NCBI GenBank assembly: GCA_014444615.1
Contig: PVXE01000011.1
Location: 1 to 64,000 of the forward strand
Source of the DNA: Tagaea sp. CACIAM 22H2
GTDB taxonomy: Bacteria; Pseudomonadota; Alphaproteobacteria; CACIAM-22H2
Direction of reading: 5' to 3'
DNA: 64,000 bases
The stretch's first letter is position 1. Every line of letters begins with the position of its first letter. The notes below the pieces were generated by a model. That model did no database searches. It worked only from the letters and a program-made list of their open reading frames with translations, and had not been told where the DNA came from. Below, piece by piece: positions 46,032 through 55,056 of the stretch. Made by a program: the position numbers and the translations under genes.

Positions 46032-47752
46032 GCCGCGACTCCTTCGCGGGCACGCCGCGCCCGATCGTTTTCCGCCACGCGATAGGCGGCCCAAGTCGCG
46101 ATCGCCACCACGACGACCGCGATCACGCCCAGTGCTGCACCCGGCCCGCGACCGGCGGCGGATTGCATATAAACGTAGATCCCGTAGGACAGCGGCGCCG
46201 ACGCATCGCGCGTGACCAACAGCAGCGTCGATGCGAGTTCGACCGCCGCCGTCGCGAAGCTGGTCACGAAGCCCGCCAGAATGCCGCCCGCCATCAAGGG
46301 CACGACGATCTTGCGCATCACGACGGATTTGTCACCGCCCAGGCATTCGGCGGCTTCTTCCAGGCTGCGATGAAGCTGCTGCAACGCGGCGGTGCAAGAA
46401 CGCAACGCGTAAGGCAAGCGGCGCACGGCATAGGCGATGGCGAGCATCACCCAGAACGTCGCCAGGCTTTCGCCCGAGAAGGGCAGCTTCACGTCGAAAT
46501 AGACGCGCAAGATGCCGATGCCCAGCACGAGGCCGGGGACGGCTACCGCCGCCATCGCGATCTGGTCGATCAACTGGCGGAACGGCAATTTCGTGCGCAG
46601 CACGAGATAGGCGATCATCGTGCCGAGCACGACGTCGATCAGCGCCGCGATACCGCAATAAAGCACCGTGTTGGCCATCATGCCGCCCGCGTCGCGGAAC
46701 ACGGTGATGTAATGGGCGAAAGTGAACGCGTCCGGGATCACCGAGAAGGACCACACGGTCGCGAGCGACAGCATCAAAATGCCGAAATGCGGCGACAGCG
46801 CCAGGATCAGCGCCACGGCGATGAAGGCATAGGCGCCGATCTTTTCCCACAAGCGCAATTCGCGCTTCGACAAACCGCCGCCGCCGCGCTGCGTGGTCGC
46901 GAAGTCGCGGTTTTTTAGGCTGAGCAGCGACAGCCACACGGCGACCACCGACAGCACGACCAGAATGGTCGAGATCACGTAGCCCATCGGATCGGCGAGG
47001 CCGACCGAGGTGATGCGCAAATACGCTTGCGGGGCGAGCATGTTGTTGACGTTGAGCAGCAGCGGTGTCGCCAGATCGTCGAACACTTTGGCGAAGACCA
47101 ACGCGGCCCCGGCGATGTAGCCGGGCATCGCCAGCGGGAAGACGATCTTGGAGAACAGCGTCCAACCCGAAGCGCCCAGATTCTGCGCCGATTCCTCCAT
47201 CGCCGAATCGATATTGGCGAGCGCGGCGGAAAGGTTCAGCAGAATGAACGGGAAGTAATGCAGGCCCTGGACGAAGATCACGCCGTTGAGCCCTTCCATG
47301 AAGGGCAAGCGGAAGCCGAACCAATCCATCAGCAGCAGATTGACCGAGCCGTTGCGCCCGTAGACGAGCTGCATGGCGACCGCGCCGACGAAGGGCGGCA
47401 TCACCAGCGGGATCACGCCCAAAGTCTGGATCAGTGCCGCACCCTTGAAGCGGAAGCGCACGGTGAAATAAGCGAGCGGCACGGCGATGATCGTCGCGAC
47501 GACGACGGCCATCAGCGCCACGTAGATCGAGTTCCACGTCGCTTCGATCATCAGCGACGTGCGGAAGAAATCGGCGAAGTGAACGAGGGTCAGGCTTTGC
47601 CCGTCCCAAAAGGCGACGAACACCACCGTCGCCACGGGCACGATCAGGAACGCGACCAGGAAGGCCGCGACCGTGCCCGCGCAAATCAGGTGGAACGGCG
47701 TGGTTTCCCAACGCGCCAGCAACCCCACACGCCGGGGTGCCGGTAAACTCAT
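46028..47752 (-). CDS. ABC transporter permease with two fused transmembrane domains (AfuB/FbpB-like)
   Basis: A 574-residue membrane protein with two permease units of six helices each (about 25-290 and 320-560). Each has an EAA-type cytoplasmic loop: MEESAQNLGASGWTLFSKIV and LEEAAECLGGDKSVVMRKIV. Fused permeases of this kind serve iron(III), hexose phosphate (AfuB) or phosphonate carriers. A GTG at 47767 could add five residues. The location next to a Pho box and a Na/Pi carrier argues for a phosphorus compound; this is inference. Confidence 0.9.
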   Translation of the reverse strand: MSLPAPRRVGLLARWETTPFHLICAGTVAAFLVAFLIVPVATVVFVAFWDGQSLTLVHFADFFRTSLMIEATWNSIYVALMAVVVATIIAVPLAYFTVRFRFKGAALIQTLGVIPLVMPPFVGAVAMQLVYGRNGSVNLLLMDWFGFRLPFMEGLNGVIFVQGLHYFPFILLNLSAALANIDSAMEESAQNLGASGWTLFSKIVFPLAMPGYIAGAALVFAKVFDDLATPLLLNVNNMLAPQAYLRITSVGLADPMGYVISTILVVLSVVAVWLSLLSLKNRDFATTQRGGGGLSKRELRLWEKIGAYAFIAVALILALSPHFGILMLSLATVWSFSVIPDAFTFAHYITVFRDAGGMMANTVLYCGIAALIDVVLGTMIAYLVLRTKLPFRQLIDQIAMAAVAVPGLVLGIGILRVYFDVKLPFSGESLATFWVMLAIAYAVRRLPYALRSCTAALQQLHRSLEEAAECLGGDKSVVMRKIVVPLMAGGILAGFVTSFATAAVELASTLLLVTRDASAPLSYGIYVYMQSAAGRGPGAALGVIAVVVVAIATWAAYRVAENDRARRAREGVAA

Positions 47753-47789
47753 GCTCGCGTCGGCCACGCCGTTCCCCTTCGTTCCGCGA

Positions 47790-49115
47790 TTAGCGCGCGC
47801 GCGCCGCGTTGTCGGCGAGCGTCTTGGCTTGGGCATAGTTCTGGCGCGCGAACGCGTCCCAGCGCTCCTCGAACTCCGCCTGGCGCGCCGCGACCGGGCG
47901 ATCCGGACGCTTTTCCTGGAACGCGCCGGCGATCGCGGGATCGCTCGCCTCTTTCTCGGTGATCGGCACCGAGGTGGCGAGCTTGCGCGCCTCGGCGATA
48001 AGGCGCTTGCCTTCGGCGCTGTTGGACCGCGCCACCGCCGCTTCGGCCGCATGGATCGCCTTCCACGCCTCGGTCAGCTCCTTCAAACGGAAGGTGACGA
48101 GGCGGTCGTAGAGCGAGTTCACCAGCTCGTAGCGCCCTTCCGACAGATCGCCGTCGAACACGACGCGGCGTCCGAGATTGGGATCGGTGAACGGGTTGGG
48201 ATAGCCGGCGGGCGCCTTGGCATAGCTCGCCGGGCGCACGGGCAGACGCTGGATCTTCGGATCGAGCAGGATCGCCTGCCCGTCTTCCGACAGCAGGAAG
48301 TCGACGAAGGCTTGCGCGGCCCGCTGGTTCTTCGCCCCCGCGACGATGCCGATATTGGCGGGCACGATCGTGGTCACGGTCGGGTAGACGAATTCGACCG
48401 GGAAGCCCGACGCCTTGGCCGACAGGCCGAAGAAGTCGATGACGATGCCGATACCGTATTGGCCGGAGTTGACCGCATCGGGCACGCCGAAGCTGCGGTC
48501 GGAAACGGAAGCGAAATTGCCGCCGATTTCCAGCATCGAGGCCCAGCCTTTATCCCAGCCTTCGCCTTGCAGGATGGTTTCGACCGTGAGATGCGTGGTG
48601 CCCGAGCGCGAGGGCGCCGAAATGCCGACATGGCCGAAATAGATCGGCTTCTTCAGATCGTCCCATTCCTTCGGGGCGGGCAGGTTGTTCGCGCGCAAGT
48701 AACGCGTGTTGTACATGATGCCATAGCCCGACGCGGCGAAGCCGAAATAGAAGCCTTGCGGGTCGTGCGTCGGCGACGAACCGACTTTCGGTGCGATGCC
48801 TTCCGATTTCGGTTCGTATTTCTGCAGAAGATTGCCTTTCTTCAGCACTTCGAACGCGTCGGGGGCCGAAGCCCACATCATGTCGGGCGGGTTGGAACGC
48901 GTTTCGCGGATGAAGGCCACACCGGCGGTCGTGGAGCGGTTTTGGATCTCCACCTTCGTGCCGGGATATTTCTTCTGAAACGCGTCGACGAAGGGCGTGG
49001 TCACGTCGCGCGAGAAGGACGTGACGATCGTCACGCGATCTTCCAAGGCTTGCGCCGCCGCCATGCCGGTCACCGCGATCAACGCGGCCAATGAAATCGA
49101 AGCCAATTTCAACAT
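47790..49115 (-). CDS. Extracellular solute-binding protein 1 of the FbpABC-type importer
   Basis: A 441-residue periplasmic binding protein with signal peptide (about 1-21). VTIVTSFSRDVTTPFVDAF, FGFAASGYGIMYNTRYLRANN and FVDFLLSEDGQAILLDPKIQ are typical of the family of iron/phosphonate/hexose-phosphate binders. The C-terminal extension of about 90 residues (ITEKEASDPAIAGAFQEKRP) is longer than in most FbpA proteins and of unknown purpose. First gene of the minus-strand operon; its start faces a second binding protein gene across 166 bases. Confidence 0.9.
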   Translation of the reverse strand: MLKLASISLAALIAVTGMAAAQALEDRVTIVTSFSRDVTTPFVDAFQKKYPGTKVEIQNRSTTAGVAFIRETRSNPPDMMWASAPDAFEVLKKGNLLQKYEPKSEGIAPKVGSSPTHDPQGFYFGFAASGYGIMYNTRYLRANNLPAPKEWDDLKKPIYFGHVGISAPSRSGTTHLTVETILQGEGWDKGWASMLEIGGNFASVSDRSFGVPDAVNSGQYGIGIVIDFFGLSAKASGFPVEFVYPTVTTIVPANIGIVAGAKNQRAAQAFVDFLLSEDGQAILLDPKIQRLPVRPASYAKAPAGYPNPFTDPNLGRRVVFDGDLSEGRYELVNSLYDRLVTFRLKELTEAWKAIHAAEAAVARSNSAEGKRLIAEARKLATSVPITEKEASDPAIAGAFQEKRPDRPVAARQAEFEERWDAFARQNYAQAKTLADNAARAR

Positions 49116-49212
49116 TATGGGTTCCTCCGGGGGTCGGGGATGCGTGGGATCGACGGTCGCATCCCGCGATCGTTTGGATTCGGCCCGCGGGTCTTCCCGC
49201 TTTGAAACGAAT

Positions 49213-49230
49213 CTGTCATTAAACTGTCAC
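49213..49230 (+). promoter_or_regulatory. Pho box (PhoB-binding site)
   Basis: CTGTCATTAAACTGTCAC matches 17 of 18 positions of the enterobacterial Pho box consensus (two CTGTCA-type repeats separated by an AT-rich 4-5 base stretch). It is 51 bases upstream of the plus-strand binding-protein ATG and 97 bases upstream of the minus-strand one. The direct-repeat orientation points toward the plus-strand gene; regulation of both sides is possible. Confidence 0.8.
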
Positions 49231-49281
49231 CAGATGCGGTGCGTTTCAACCGAAACCGGCGCCGCCAAAAGGGGGAACCGC

Positions 49282-50313
49282 ATGAAACGCTTCGCAAGTT
49301 TGGCGGGCGCCGTGGCGCTCGTAACGCTGGCCGCAACGCCGGCCCCGGTCCAAGCGCAAGGCCAGATCGTCGTCTACTGCTCCGTGCTCCAGGATTGGTG
49401 CACCCTGATGTCGCAGGAATTCGAGCGGCGCACCGGCATCCGCGTGTCGATGACGCAAAAGGGCTCGGGCGAAACGCTCGCCCAATTGCGCGCCGAAGCG
49501 CAGAACCCGCGCGCCGATATGTGGTGGGGCGGCACGGGCGATCCGCATTTGCAAGCGGCCGAAGCCAATCTCACGGCCGAGTATCGCTCGCCCAAACTCG
49601 CCGAGTTGCAGCCTTGGGCGCGCCGCCAAGCCGAGCAATCGAATTATCGCACCGTCGGCATCTATGCGGGCGTGCTCGGCTTCGCGTGGAATACGCAGGA
49701 ATTGGCGCGCAAGGGCATCCAGCCGCCGCGCTGCTGGCGCGACGCCGCCGACGCGCGCTTCAAAAACGAAGTGCAGATTTCGAACCCCACCTCGTCGGGC
49801 ACGGCCTATACGGCACTCGCGACACTGGTGCAGGTGATGGGCGAGGACCCGGCTTTCGCGTTTCTGCGCGCGCTTCACACCAACGTGAACCAATACACGC
49901 GTTCGGGCCCCGCCCCGGCGCGCAACGTGGCGCGCGGCGAAACGCTGGTCGGCATCATGTTCCTGCACGATGCGGTCGCCGAAGCGGTGGAAGGTGCCCC
50001 CGTCGCGGTCGCCGCCCCGTGCGAGGGCACGGGTTACGAAATCGGCTCGATGTCGATCGTGCGCGGGGCGCGCAACATGGCGCAAGCGCGCGCTTGGTAC
50101 GAATTCGCCCTCGACCCGGAAGTCCAGATGCTGGGTGCCAAGGCGAAAAGCTATCAGACGCCCTCGCACAGCAAGGCAAGCCCCCCGCCCCAGGCCCCGC
50201 GCCTGGAGGACACGAAGCTGATCGACTACGACTTCGCCAAATACGGGGCGACGGCCGAGCGCACGCGTTTGATCCAGCGCTGGGAAAGCCAAGTCGGCAA
50301 CCAGCCGCGCTGA
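49282..50313 (+). CDS. Extracellular solute-binding protein 2 (FbpA/AfuA/PhnS-like)
   Basis: A 343-residue periplasmic binding protein: signal peptide about 1-25 (PVQAQG), then IVVYCSVLQDWCTLMSQEFE, PRADMWWGGTGDPHLQAAEA and ISNPTSSGTAYTALATLVQV, the last two being family signatures that in AfuA and PhnS line the binding cleft. It is transcribed alone, divergent from the permease operon, behind the Pho box. It could give the importer a second specificity or a scavenging mode under phosphate limitation. Confidence 0.9.
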   Translation: MKRFASLAGAVALVTLAATPAPVQAQGQIVVYCSVLQDWCTLMSQEFERRTGIRVSMTQKGSGETLAQLRAEAQNPRADMWWGGTGDPHLQAAEANLTAEYRSPKLAELQPWARRQAEQSNYRTVGIYAGVLGFAWNTQELARKGIQPPRCWRDAADARFKNEVQISNPTSSGTAYTALATLVQVMGEDPAFAFLRALHTNVNQYTRSGPAPARNVARGETLVGIMFLHDAVAEAVEGAPVAVAAPCEGTGYEIGSMSIVRGARNMAQARAWYEFALDPEVQMLGAKAKSYQTPSHSKASPPPQAPRLEDTKLIDYDFAKYGATAERTRLIQRWESQVGNQPR

Positions 50314-50376
50314 ACTTGCGATGACGGACGAAGACCACCCCGCCCCATCGCGGGCCGGGGTGGTCCTTCGCAAGTT
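50313..50376. terminator. Long imperfect hairpin after the second binding-protein gene
   Basis: ACCACCCC (50334-50341) pairs with GGGGTGGT (50357-50364), CGAAG with CTTCG and an outer AACTTG with CAAGTT (50371-50376), with a bulge between. There is no T-run, so it may be a factor-dependent terminator, a transcript stabiliser or a repeat element rather than an intrinsic terminator. Confidence 0.5.
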
Positions 50377-50406
50377 GCCGATTCTGCGATAGAATCGGCG
50401 TTATCC

Positions 50407-51429
50407 ATGTCGCAGAAAGTCATCGACGATTACCGCACGCTGACCGGCCACGAGAAGGCCGCGATCCTGCTGCTCGCCGTGGGCGAGGAGACGGCGTCGA
50501 AGATGTTCGCCGTGATGGACGACGAGGAGATCAAGGAACTCTCCGTCGTCATGGCCAATCTCGGCTCGGTCCACGCGTCGGTGATCGAGCGTCTGATTGT
50601 CGATTTCGCCGACCAGATGGGCCAGGGCGGCGCGCTCGCCGGCACGATGGAAGGCACGGAGCGGTTCCTGGGCAAGGTCCTGGGCAAGCGTGCCGACGGC
50701 ATTCTCGACGATATCCGCGGGCCCGCCGGCCGCACCGTCTGGGACAAGCTTGGCTATGTTCCCGAAACGACGCTCGCGAATTATCTCAAAAACGAATATC
50801 CGCAAACGGCGGCGGTCGTGCTGTCGCGCGTGCGCCCCGACCACGCGGCCAAGGTGATCTCGGCCTTGCCCGACGGTTTCGCGATGGAAGTCGTGATGCG
50901 CATGCTGCGGCTCGAAACCGTGCCGCGCGAAGTGCTCGACGATGTCGAGCGCATTCTGCGCAACGAATTCATGGCCAATCTCGGCAAGAACACGACCAAG
51001 AACCGGCACGAGGAAATCGCGGAGATTTTCAACGCGCTCGACGCGCCGACCGAGAAGCGCTTCCTGCAGTCGCTGGAGGAGCGCAATCCCGAGGCCGCGC
51101 TCAAAGTGCGCGAGAGCATGTTCAAATTCGAGGATCTCCAGCGCCTCGATCCCGCCGGCATCCAGACGCTGCTGCGCTCCGTCGACAAAAGCAAACTCGG
51201 CTTGGCACTGAAGGGCGCTTCGGAACAATTGCGCGATCTGTTCCTGTCGAACATGTCGGAGCGTGCCGGCAAAATGCTGCGCGACGACATGGAACAGATG
51301 GGCCCGGTGCGCGTAAAGGACGTGTCCGAAGCGCAAGCCTCGGTCGTCGAAACGGCCAAGGACCTTGCCGCGCGCGAGGAAATCAACCTGTCGCGCAAAG
51401 GCGGCAGCGACGACGAGCTTATCTATTAA
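50407..51429 (+). CDS. fliG: Flagellar motor switch protein FliG
   Basis: A 340-residue component of the flagellar C-ring that couples MotA to the rotor. Blocks include LTGHEKAAILLLAVGEE, the EHPQTAA-type ENEYPQTAAVVLSRV block (KNEYPQTAAVVLSR), FEDLQRLDPAGIQTLLR and LFLSNMSERAGKMLRDDME with the charged torque helix. No other flagellar gene lies within the window, so it is separated from the main cluster or is a solitary copy. The stop TAA overlaps the convergent thioredoxin-like gene. Confidence 0.96.
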   Translation: MSQKVIDDYRTLTGHEKAAILLLAVGEETASKMFAVMDDEEIKELSVVMANLGSVHASVIERLIVDFADQMGQGGALAGTMEGTERFLGKVLGKRADGILDDIRGPAGRTVWDKLGYVPETTLANYLKNEYPQTAAVVLSRVRPDHAAKVISALPDGFAMEVVMRMLRLETVPREVLDDVERILRNEFMANLGKNTTKNRHEEIAEIFNALDAPTEKRFLQSLEERNPEAALKVRESMFKFEDLQRLDPAGIQTLLRSVDKSKLGLALKGASEQLRDLFLSNMSERAGKMLRDDMEQMGPVRVKDVSEAQASVVETAKDLAAREEINLSRKGGSDDELIY

Positions 51430-51998
51430 GCCGTTTTCGGGCCCGCGATGGCGCGCAGCAATTTCTTCGCGTCGTCGGAATCCCAATGCGCCATGCCTTC
51501 CAGGCGTCCGACATCGCGGCCCTGGCGATCGATCACGATCGTCGTCGGCAAGCCGCGCAAACCGAAAGCGCGCATCGAAGCGCCCGGCGGATCGAGATAG
51601 ACGGGCAGGTTCTTGAGCGCGTTCACCTCGAAAAACGGCGCCACCTGGCGCATTCCGCCGCGATCGACGGAGATGGCGACGACCTCGATCCCCTCGCCCG
51701 CCATACTGGCGTGCAGCTTGTCGAGAGACGGCATTTCCTCGACGCACGGCGCGCACCATGTCGCCCAATAATTGAGGACAAGCGCGCGGCCCTTGAAATC
51801 CGCCAGCGTCAATTCCTTGCCGTCGGCGGTTTTGAAACTGATCGCCGGCGCCGCTTCGGGCGGCGTGCGGGGCACGAAGGCGCCCAGACTGCCCTTGAAC
51901 GGGGGAAGCTGGGCGAAAACGCTTGAACCCGAGGCCGAAAGCGCTAGGGTCGCGCCCGCCCCGGCCGCCCGTAAAAGATGTCGCCGGGTGAACCGCAT
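51426..51998 (-). CDS. TlpA-like periplasmic thioredoxin
   Basis: A 190-residue exported thioredoxin-fold protein with a Tat-like signal (FTRRHLLRAAGAG, cleavage near SSVFAQ). The redox motif is WATWCAPC with C82 and C85; the cis-proline loop GLRGLPTTIVIDRQG is intact. TlpA-type reductases maintain Cys residues in cytochrome c or Cu-A assembly; coxB is far away but in the window. The start ATG at 51998 is 20 bases from argH, divergent. Confidence 0.9.
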   Translation of the reverse strand: MRFTRRHLLRAAGAGATLALSASGSSVFAQLPPFKGSLGAFVPRTPPEAAPAISFKTADGKELTLADFKGRALVLNYWATWCAPCVEEMPSLDKLHASMAGEGIEVVAISVDRGGMRQVAPFFEVNALKNLPVYLDPPGASMRAFGLRGLPTTIVIDRQGRDVGRLEGMAHWDSDDAKKLLRAIAGPKTA

Positions 51999-52017
51999 AA
52001 TCCGAATATAGGCCGCC

Positions 52018-53430
52018 ATGTCCGACACTTCCAGACGCGCCAAGAAGCCCGAAGCGAACCCGATGTGGGGCGGACGTTTCGGCGTGGCGCCCGACGCGAT
52101 CATGCAAAAGATCAACGCGTCGATCGACGTCGACAAGCGCCTCTACGCCGAAGACATCGCGGGGTCGAAGGCGCATGCGCGCATGCTGGCGAAGGCCAAG
52201 ATCCTGACGGCGAAGGACGCGGCCAAGATCGTCGAAGGCCTCGACAAGGTGCGCGTCGAGATCGAGACCGGGCGCTTCACCTTCAAGACCGAGCTCGAAG
52301 ACATCCACATGAACGTGGAAAGCCGTCTCGCGGAGTTGATCGGCGAGCCCGCCAAGCGCTTGCACACCGCGCGCAGCCGCAACGATCAGGTCGCGACCGA
52401 CTTTCGCCTGTGGGTGCGCGGTGCATGCGACCGCGCGGAATTGGCGTTGCGCGAATTCCAGCGCGCACTGCTCGACAAGGCGCAAGCCCATGCCGGCACG
52501 ATCATGCCGGGCTTCACCCATTTGCAGCCCGCCCAGCCCGTGACCTTCGGCCACCATCTGATGGCGTATGTCGAAATGGCCGGGCGCGATCGCGGCCGCT
52601 TCGCCGATGCGCGCCGGCGCATGAACGAATCGCCCTTGGGGGCCGCAGCCCTCGCCGGCACGTCCTTCCCCATCGACCGGCATTTCACGGCCGAGGCGCT
52701 AGGCTTCGACCGGCCGACGGCGAATTCGCTGGATTCCGTTTCGGATCGCGATTTCGCGCTCGAATTCCTGTCGGCGGCGGCGATCGCATCGATGCATCTG
52801 TCGCGCCTCGCCGAAGAACTGGTGATTTGGTGCGGGCCCCAATTCGGCTTCGTGCGCCTGTCGGACGCGTGGAGTACCGGCAGCTCGATCATGCCGCAGA
52901 AACGTAACCCGGATGCGGCCGAACTCGTGCGCGCGACGTCGGGCCGGATGATCGGTTCGCTGATCGGCTTGTTCACGGTGATGAAGGGCCTGCCGCTGAC
53001 CTATTCGAAGGACATGCAGGAGGACAAGGCGCGCAGCTTCGCCGCCGCCGACGCGCTGATGCTGTCCATCGCCGCGATGACCGGCATGATCGACGATCTG
53101 ACCGTCAACGAAGCGCGAATGAAGGCGAGCGCTTCGGCCGGTTACACCACCGCGACCGACCTTGCCGATTGGCTGGTGCGCGAATTGGGGATGCCGTTCC
53201 GCGAGGCCCATCACGTGACGGGGCGCATCGTGCGCCGGGCGGAGGAGCTGGGCATCGACATTTCCGAATTGCCGCTGGCCGATATGCAAGCCGTCGAAAA
53301 GCGCATCGACAAGCGCGTGTTCAAGGTGCTGGGCGTGGAAAATTCCGTCGCCAGCCGCACGAGCTTCGGCGGCACGTCCCCCGCCAACGTGCGCAAGGCC
53401 GTGACTGCGGCGCGCAAGCGTTATCTTTGA
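52018..53430 (+). CDS. argH: Argininosuccinate lyase
   Basis: A 470-residue tetrameric lyase making arginine and fumarate. [20 protein letters not shown] opens the protein and the family signature [18 protein letters not shown] lies near 285-302 with the catalytic flexible loop. [17 protein letters not shown] near 115-131 is diagnostic. Followed by lptM and lysA in the order common in Proteobacteria. Confidence 0.98.
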   Translation: MSDTSRRAKKPEANPMWGGRFGVAPDAIMQKINASIDVDKRLYAEDIAGSKAHARMLAKAKILTAKDAAKIVEGLDKVRVEIETGRFTFKTELEDIHMNVESRLAELIGEPAKRLHTARSRNDQVATDFRLWVRGACDRAELALREFQRALLDKAQAHAGTIMPGFTHLQPAQPVTFGHHLMAYVEMAGRDRGRFADARRRMNESPLGAAALAGTSFPIDRHFTAEALGFDRPTANSLDSVSDRDFALEFLSAAAIASMHLSRLAEELVIWCGPQFGFVRLSDAWSTGSSIMPQKRNPDAAELVRATSGRMIGSLIGLFTVMKGLPLTYSKDMQEDKARSFAAADALMLSIAAMTGMIDDLTVNEARMKASASAGYTTATDLADWLVRELGMPFREAHHVTGRIVRRAEELGIDISELPLADMQAVEKRIDKRVFKVLGVENSVASRTSFGGTSPANVRKAVTAARKRYL

Positions 53431-53445
53431 TATAAGCGGTTCACG

Positions 53446-53673
53446 ATGACGACCGAGTTTCCCCCGATTCCGCGCCGCTTGCTGCTGGCGCTGGCCTTCG
53501 CCGCCCCGCTCGTCGCGTGCGGGCGCAAGGGCGATCCCGAGCCGCCGGAAGGCGCCGATCGGCGTTATCCGCGCCAATACCCGGCGCGCTCGCCCCGCCA
53601 GCAGGAACAGCTGCGGCAGGAACAGCAGCAACAAGAACAGCAAGACCAACAGCAGCCCCGGCGCACGCCATGA
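53446..53673 (+). CDS. lptM: LptM-like lipoprotein (LPS translocon maturation chaperone)
   Basis: A 75-residue lipoprotein with lipobox LVAC (C25) and the following CGRKGDPEPPEG that defines the LptM (YifL) family. LptM helps LptD of the LPS exporter form correct disulfides in E. coli. The tail is unusually Gln-rich (QQQQEQQDQQQ). Placement between argH and lysA is the standard one, and ATGA overlaps lysA. Confidence 0.88.
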   Translation: MTTEFPPIPRRLLLALAFAAPLVACGRKGDPEPPEGADRRYPRQYPARSPRQQEQLRQEQQQQEQQDQQQPRRTP

Positions 53674-54953
53674 CCATCGGCTTCCACACCAAGAACGGCG
53701 TTCTTCACTGCGACGGCGTTTCGCTGGAACGTATCGCCCGCGACCATGGCACGCCCGCCTGGATCTATAGCCAGGCGCTGCTCGAAGCGCGTTTGCGCGA
53801 ATTCCAGAAAGCCTTCGCCAAGCTCGATCCCACGATTTGCTACGCGCTGAAGGCCAATTCCAATCAGGCGGTGATCGCGACCTTCGCCGCGATGGGGGCC
53901 GGGGCGGACATCGTCTCGGCGGGCGAGTTGGTGCGCGCGTTGTCGGCGGGGGTTCCTGCGTCGAAGATCGTTTTCGCGGGTGTGGGCAAGACCGAGGACG
54001 AAATGGCCCTGGCGCTCGGCGCCGGCGTCTTGCAGTTCAACGTGGAGTCGGAGCCCGAGCTTGAAGCGCTGGCGCGCGTGGCCAAGAAGCGCGGCCAAGT
54101 CGCCCCCGTGGCGCTGCGCGTCAATCCCGATGTCGACGCCAAGACGCATCGCAAGATCACCACGGGCAAGAGCGAGAACAAGTTCGGCATCGAAATCGCC
54201 CATGCGCGCCAGATCGCGCTGGCCGCGCGCAAATTGAAGTCGGTGCGCATCGAAGCCTTGTCCACGCATATCGGCAGCCAGATCACCGACGTGTCGCCCT
54301 ATCGCGCGGCTTTCGCGCGCGTCGCGGCGCTGGGCAAGGAATTGCGCGAAGCGGGCGTGCCGATGACGCGGCTGGATTTCGGCGGCGGCTTGGGCGTGGT
54401 CTATCAGAACGAATCGCCGCCCGATCTCGCCGCCTATGCGCGCGCGGTGCATGCGGCACTCGACAAAACCGGCTTCGGCCTGGTGCTGGAACCCGGCCGC
54501 TGGCTGGTCGCCGATGCGGGCGTGCTGCTCGCGCGCGTGATCTACGTGAAGAAGGGCTCGGCGAAGAATTTCGCGATCGTCGACGCGGCGATGAACGACT
54601 TGATCCGCCCCACGCTGTACGAAGCGTGGATGGCGATCGAGCCCTTGCGCCCGCGCAAAGGCGCCAAGCGCATTTACGACGTGGTCGGGCCGATCTGCGA
54701 ATCCGGCGATTATCTCGCGCAGGCCCGTAAAATTTCGCCGCTCGAAGCGGGCGATTTGATCGCCGTGCGTCAGGCGGGCGCTTACGGCGCGGTCATGTCG
54801 TCGGCCTATAATTCCCGGCCTTTGGCCCCGGAATTGCTGGTCAATAAGGGTAAAGTCGCGGTCGTGCGGCCGCGCCAAAGCGTCGAGTCGTTGATCGGAC
54901 TGGATCGCTTGGCCCCTTGGCAGCGCCAAAAGCCGAGCCCTTACCAGGACTAA
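53670..54953 (+). CDS. lysA: Diaminopimelate decarboxylase
   Basis: A 427-residue PLP enzyme making lysine from meso-diaminopimelate. The Schiff-base lysine is K61 in CYALKANSN, the HIGSQI and GGGLGVVY motifs bind phosphate, and GPICESGDYLAQ (about 345-356) carries the active-site Cys supplied by the partner subunit. Full length. The start overlaps the lptM stop. Confidence 0.97.
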   Translation: MTIGFHTKNGVLHCDGVSLERIARDHGTPAWIYSQALLEARLREFQKAFAKLDPTICYALKANSNQAVIATFAAMGAGADIVSAGELVRALSAGVPASKIVFAGVGKTEDEMALALGAGVLQFNVESEPELEALARVAKKRGQVAPVALRVNPDVDAKTHRKITTGKSENKFGIEIAHARQIALAARKLKSVRIEALSTHIGSQITDVSPYRAAFARVAALGKELREAGVPMTRLDFGGGLGVVYQNESPPDLAAYARAVHAALDKTGFGLVLEPGRWLVADAGVLLARVIYVKKGSAKNFAIVDAAMNDLIRPTLYEAWMAIEPLRPRKGAKRIYDVVGPICESGDYLAQARKISPLEAGDLIAVRQAGAYGAVMSSAYNSRPLAPELLVNKGKVAVVRPRQSVESLIGLDRLAPWQRQKPSPYQD

Positions 54954-55056
54954 GGCGTTTTTCGGGCGTAACAAACCGCGCGATTGCACGGGACTTCTGG
55001 CGGGTTAGACTTATCTTCCCCTGGACCGGTAGCCCCTCTGTGCTTGCGGAGTGTGT

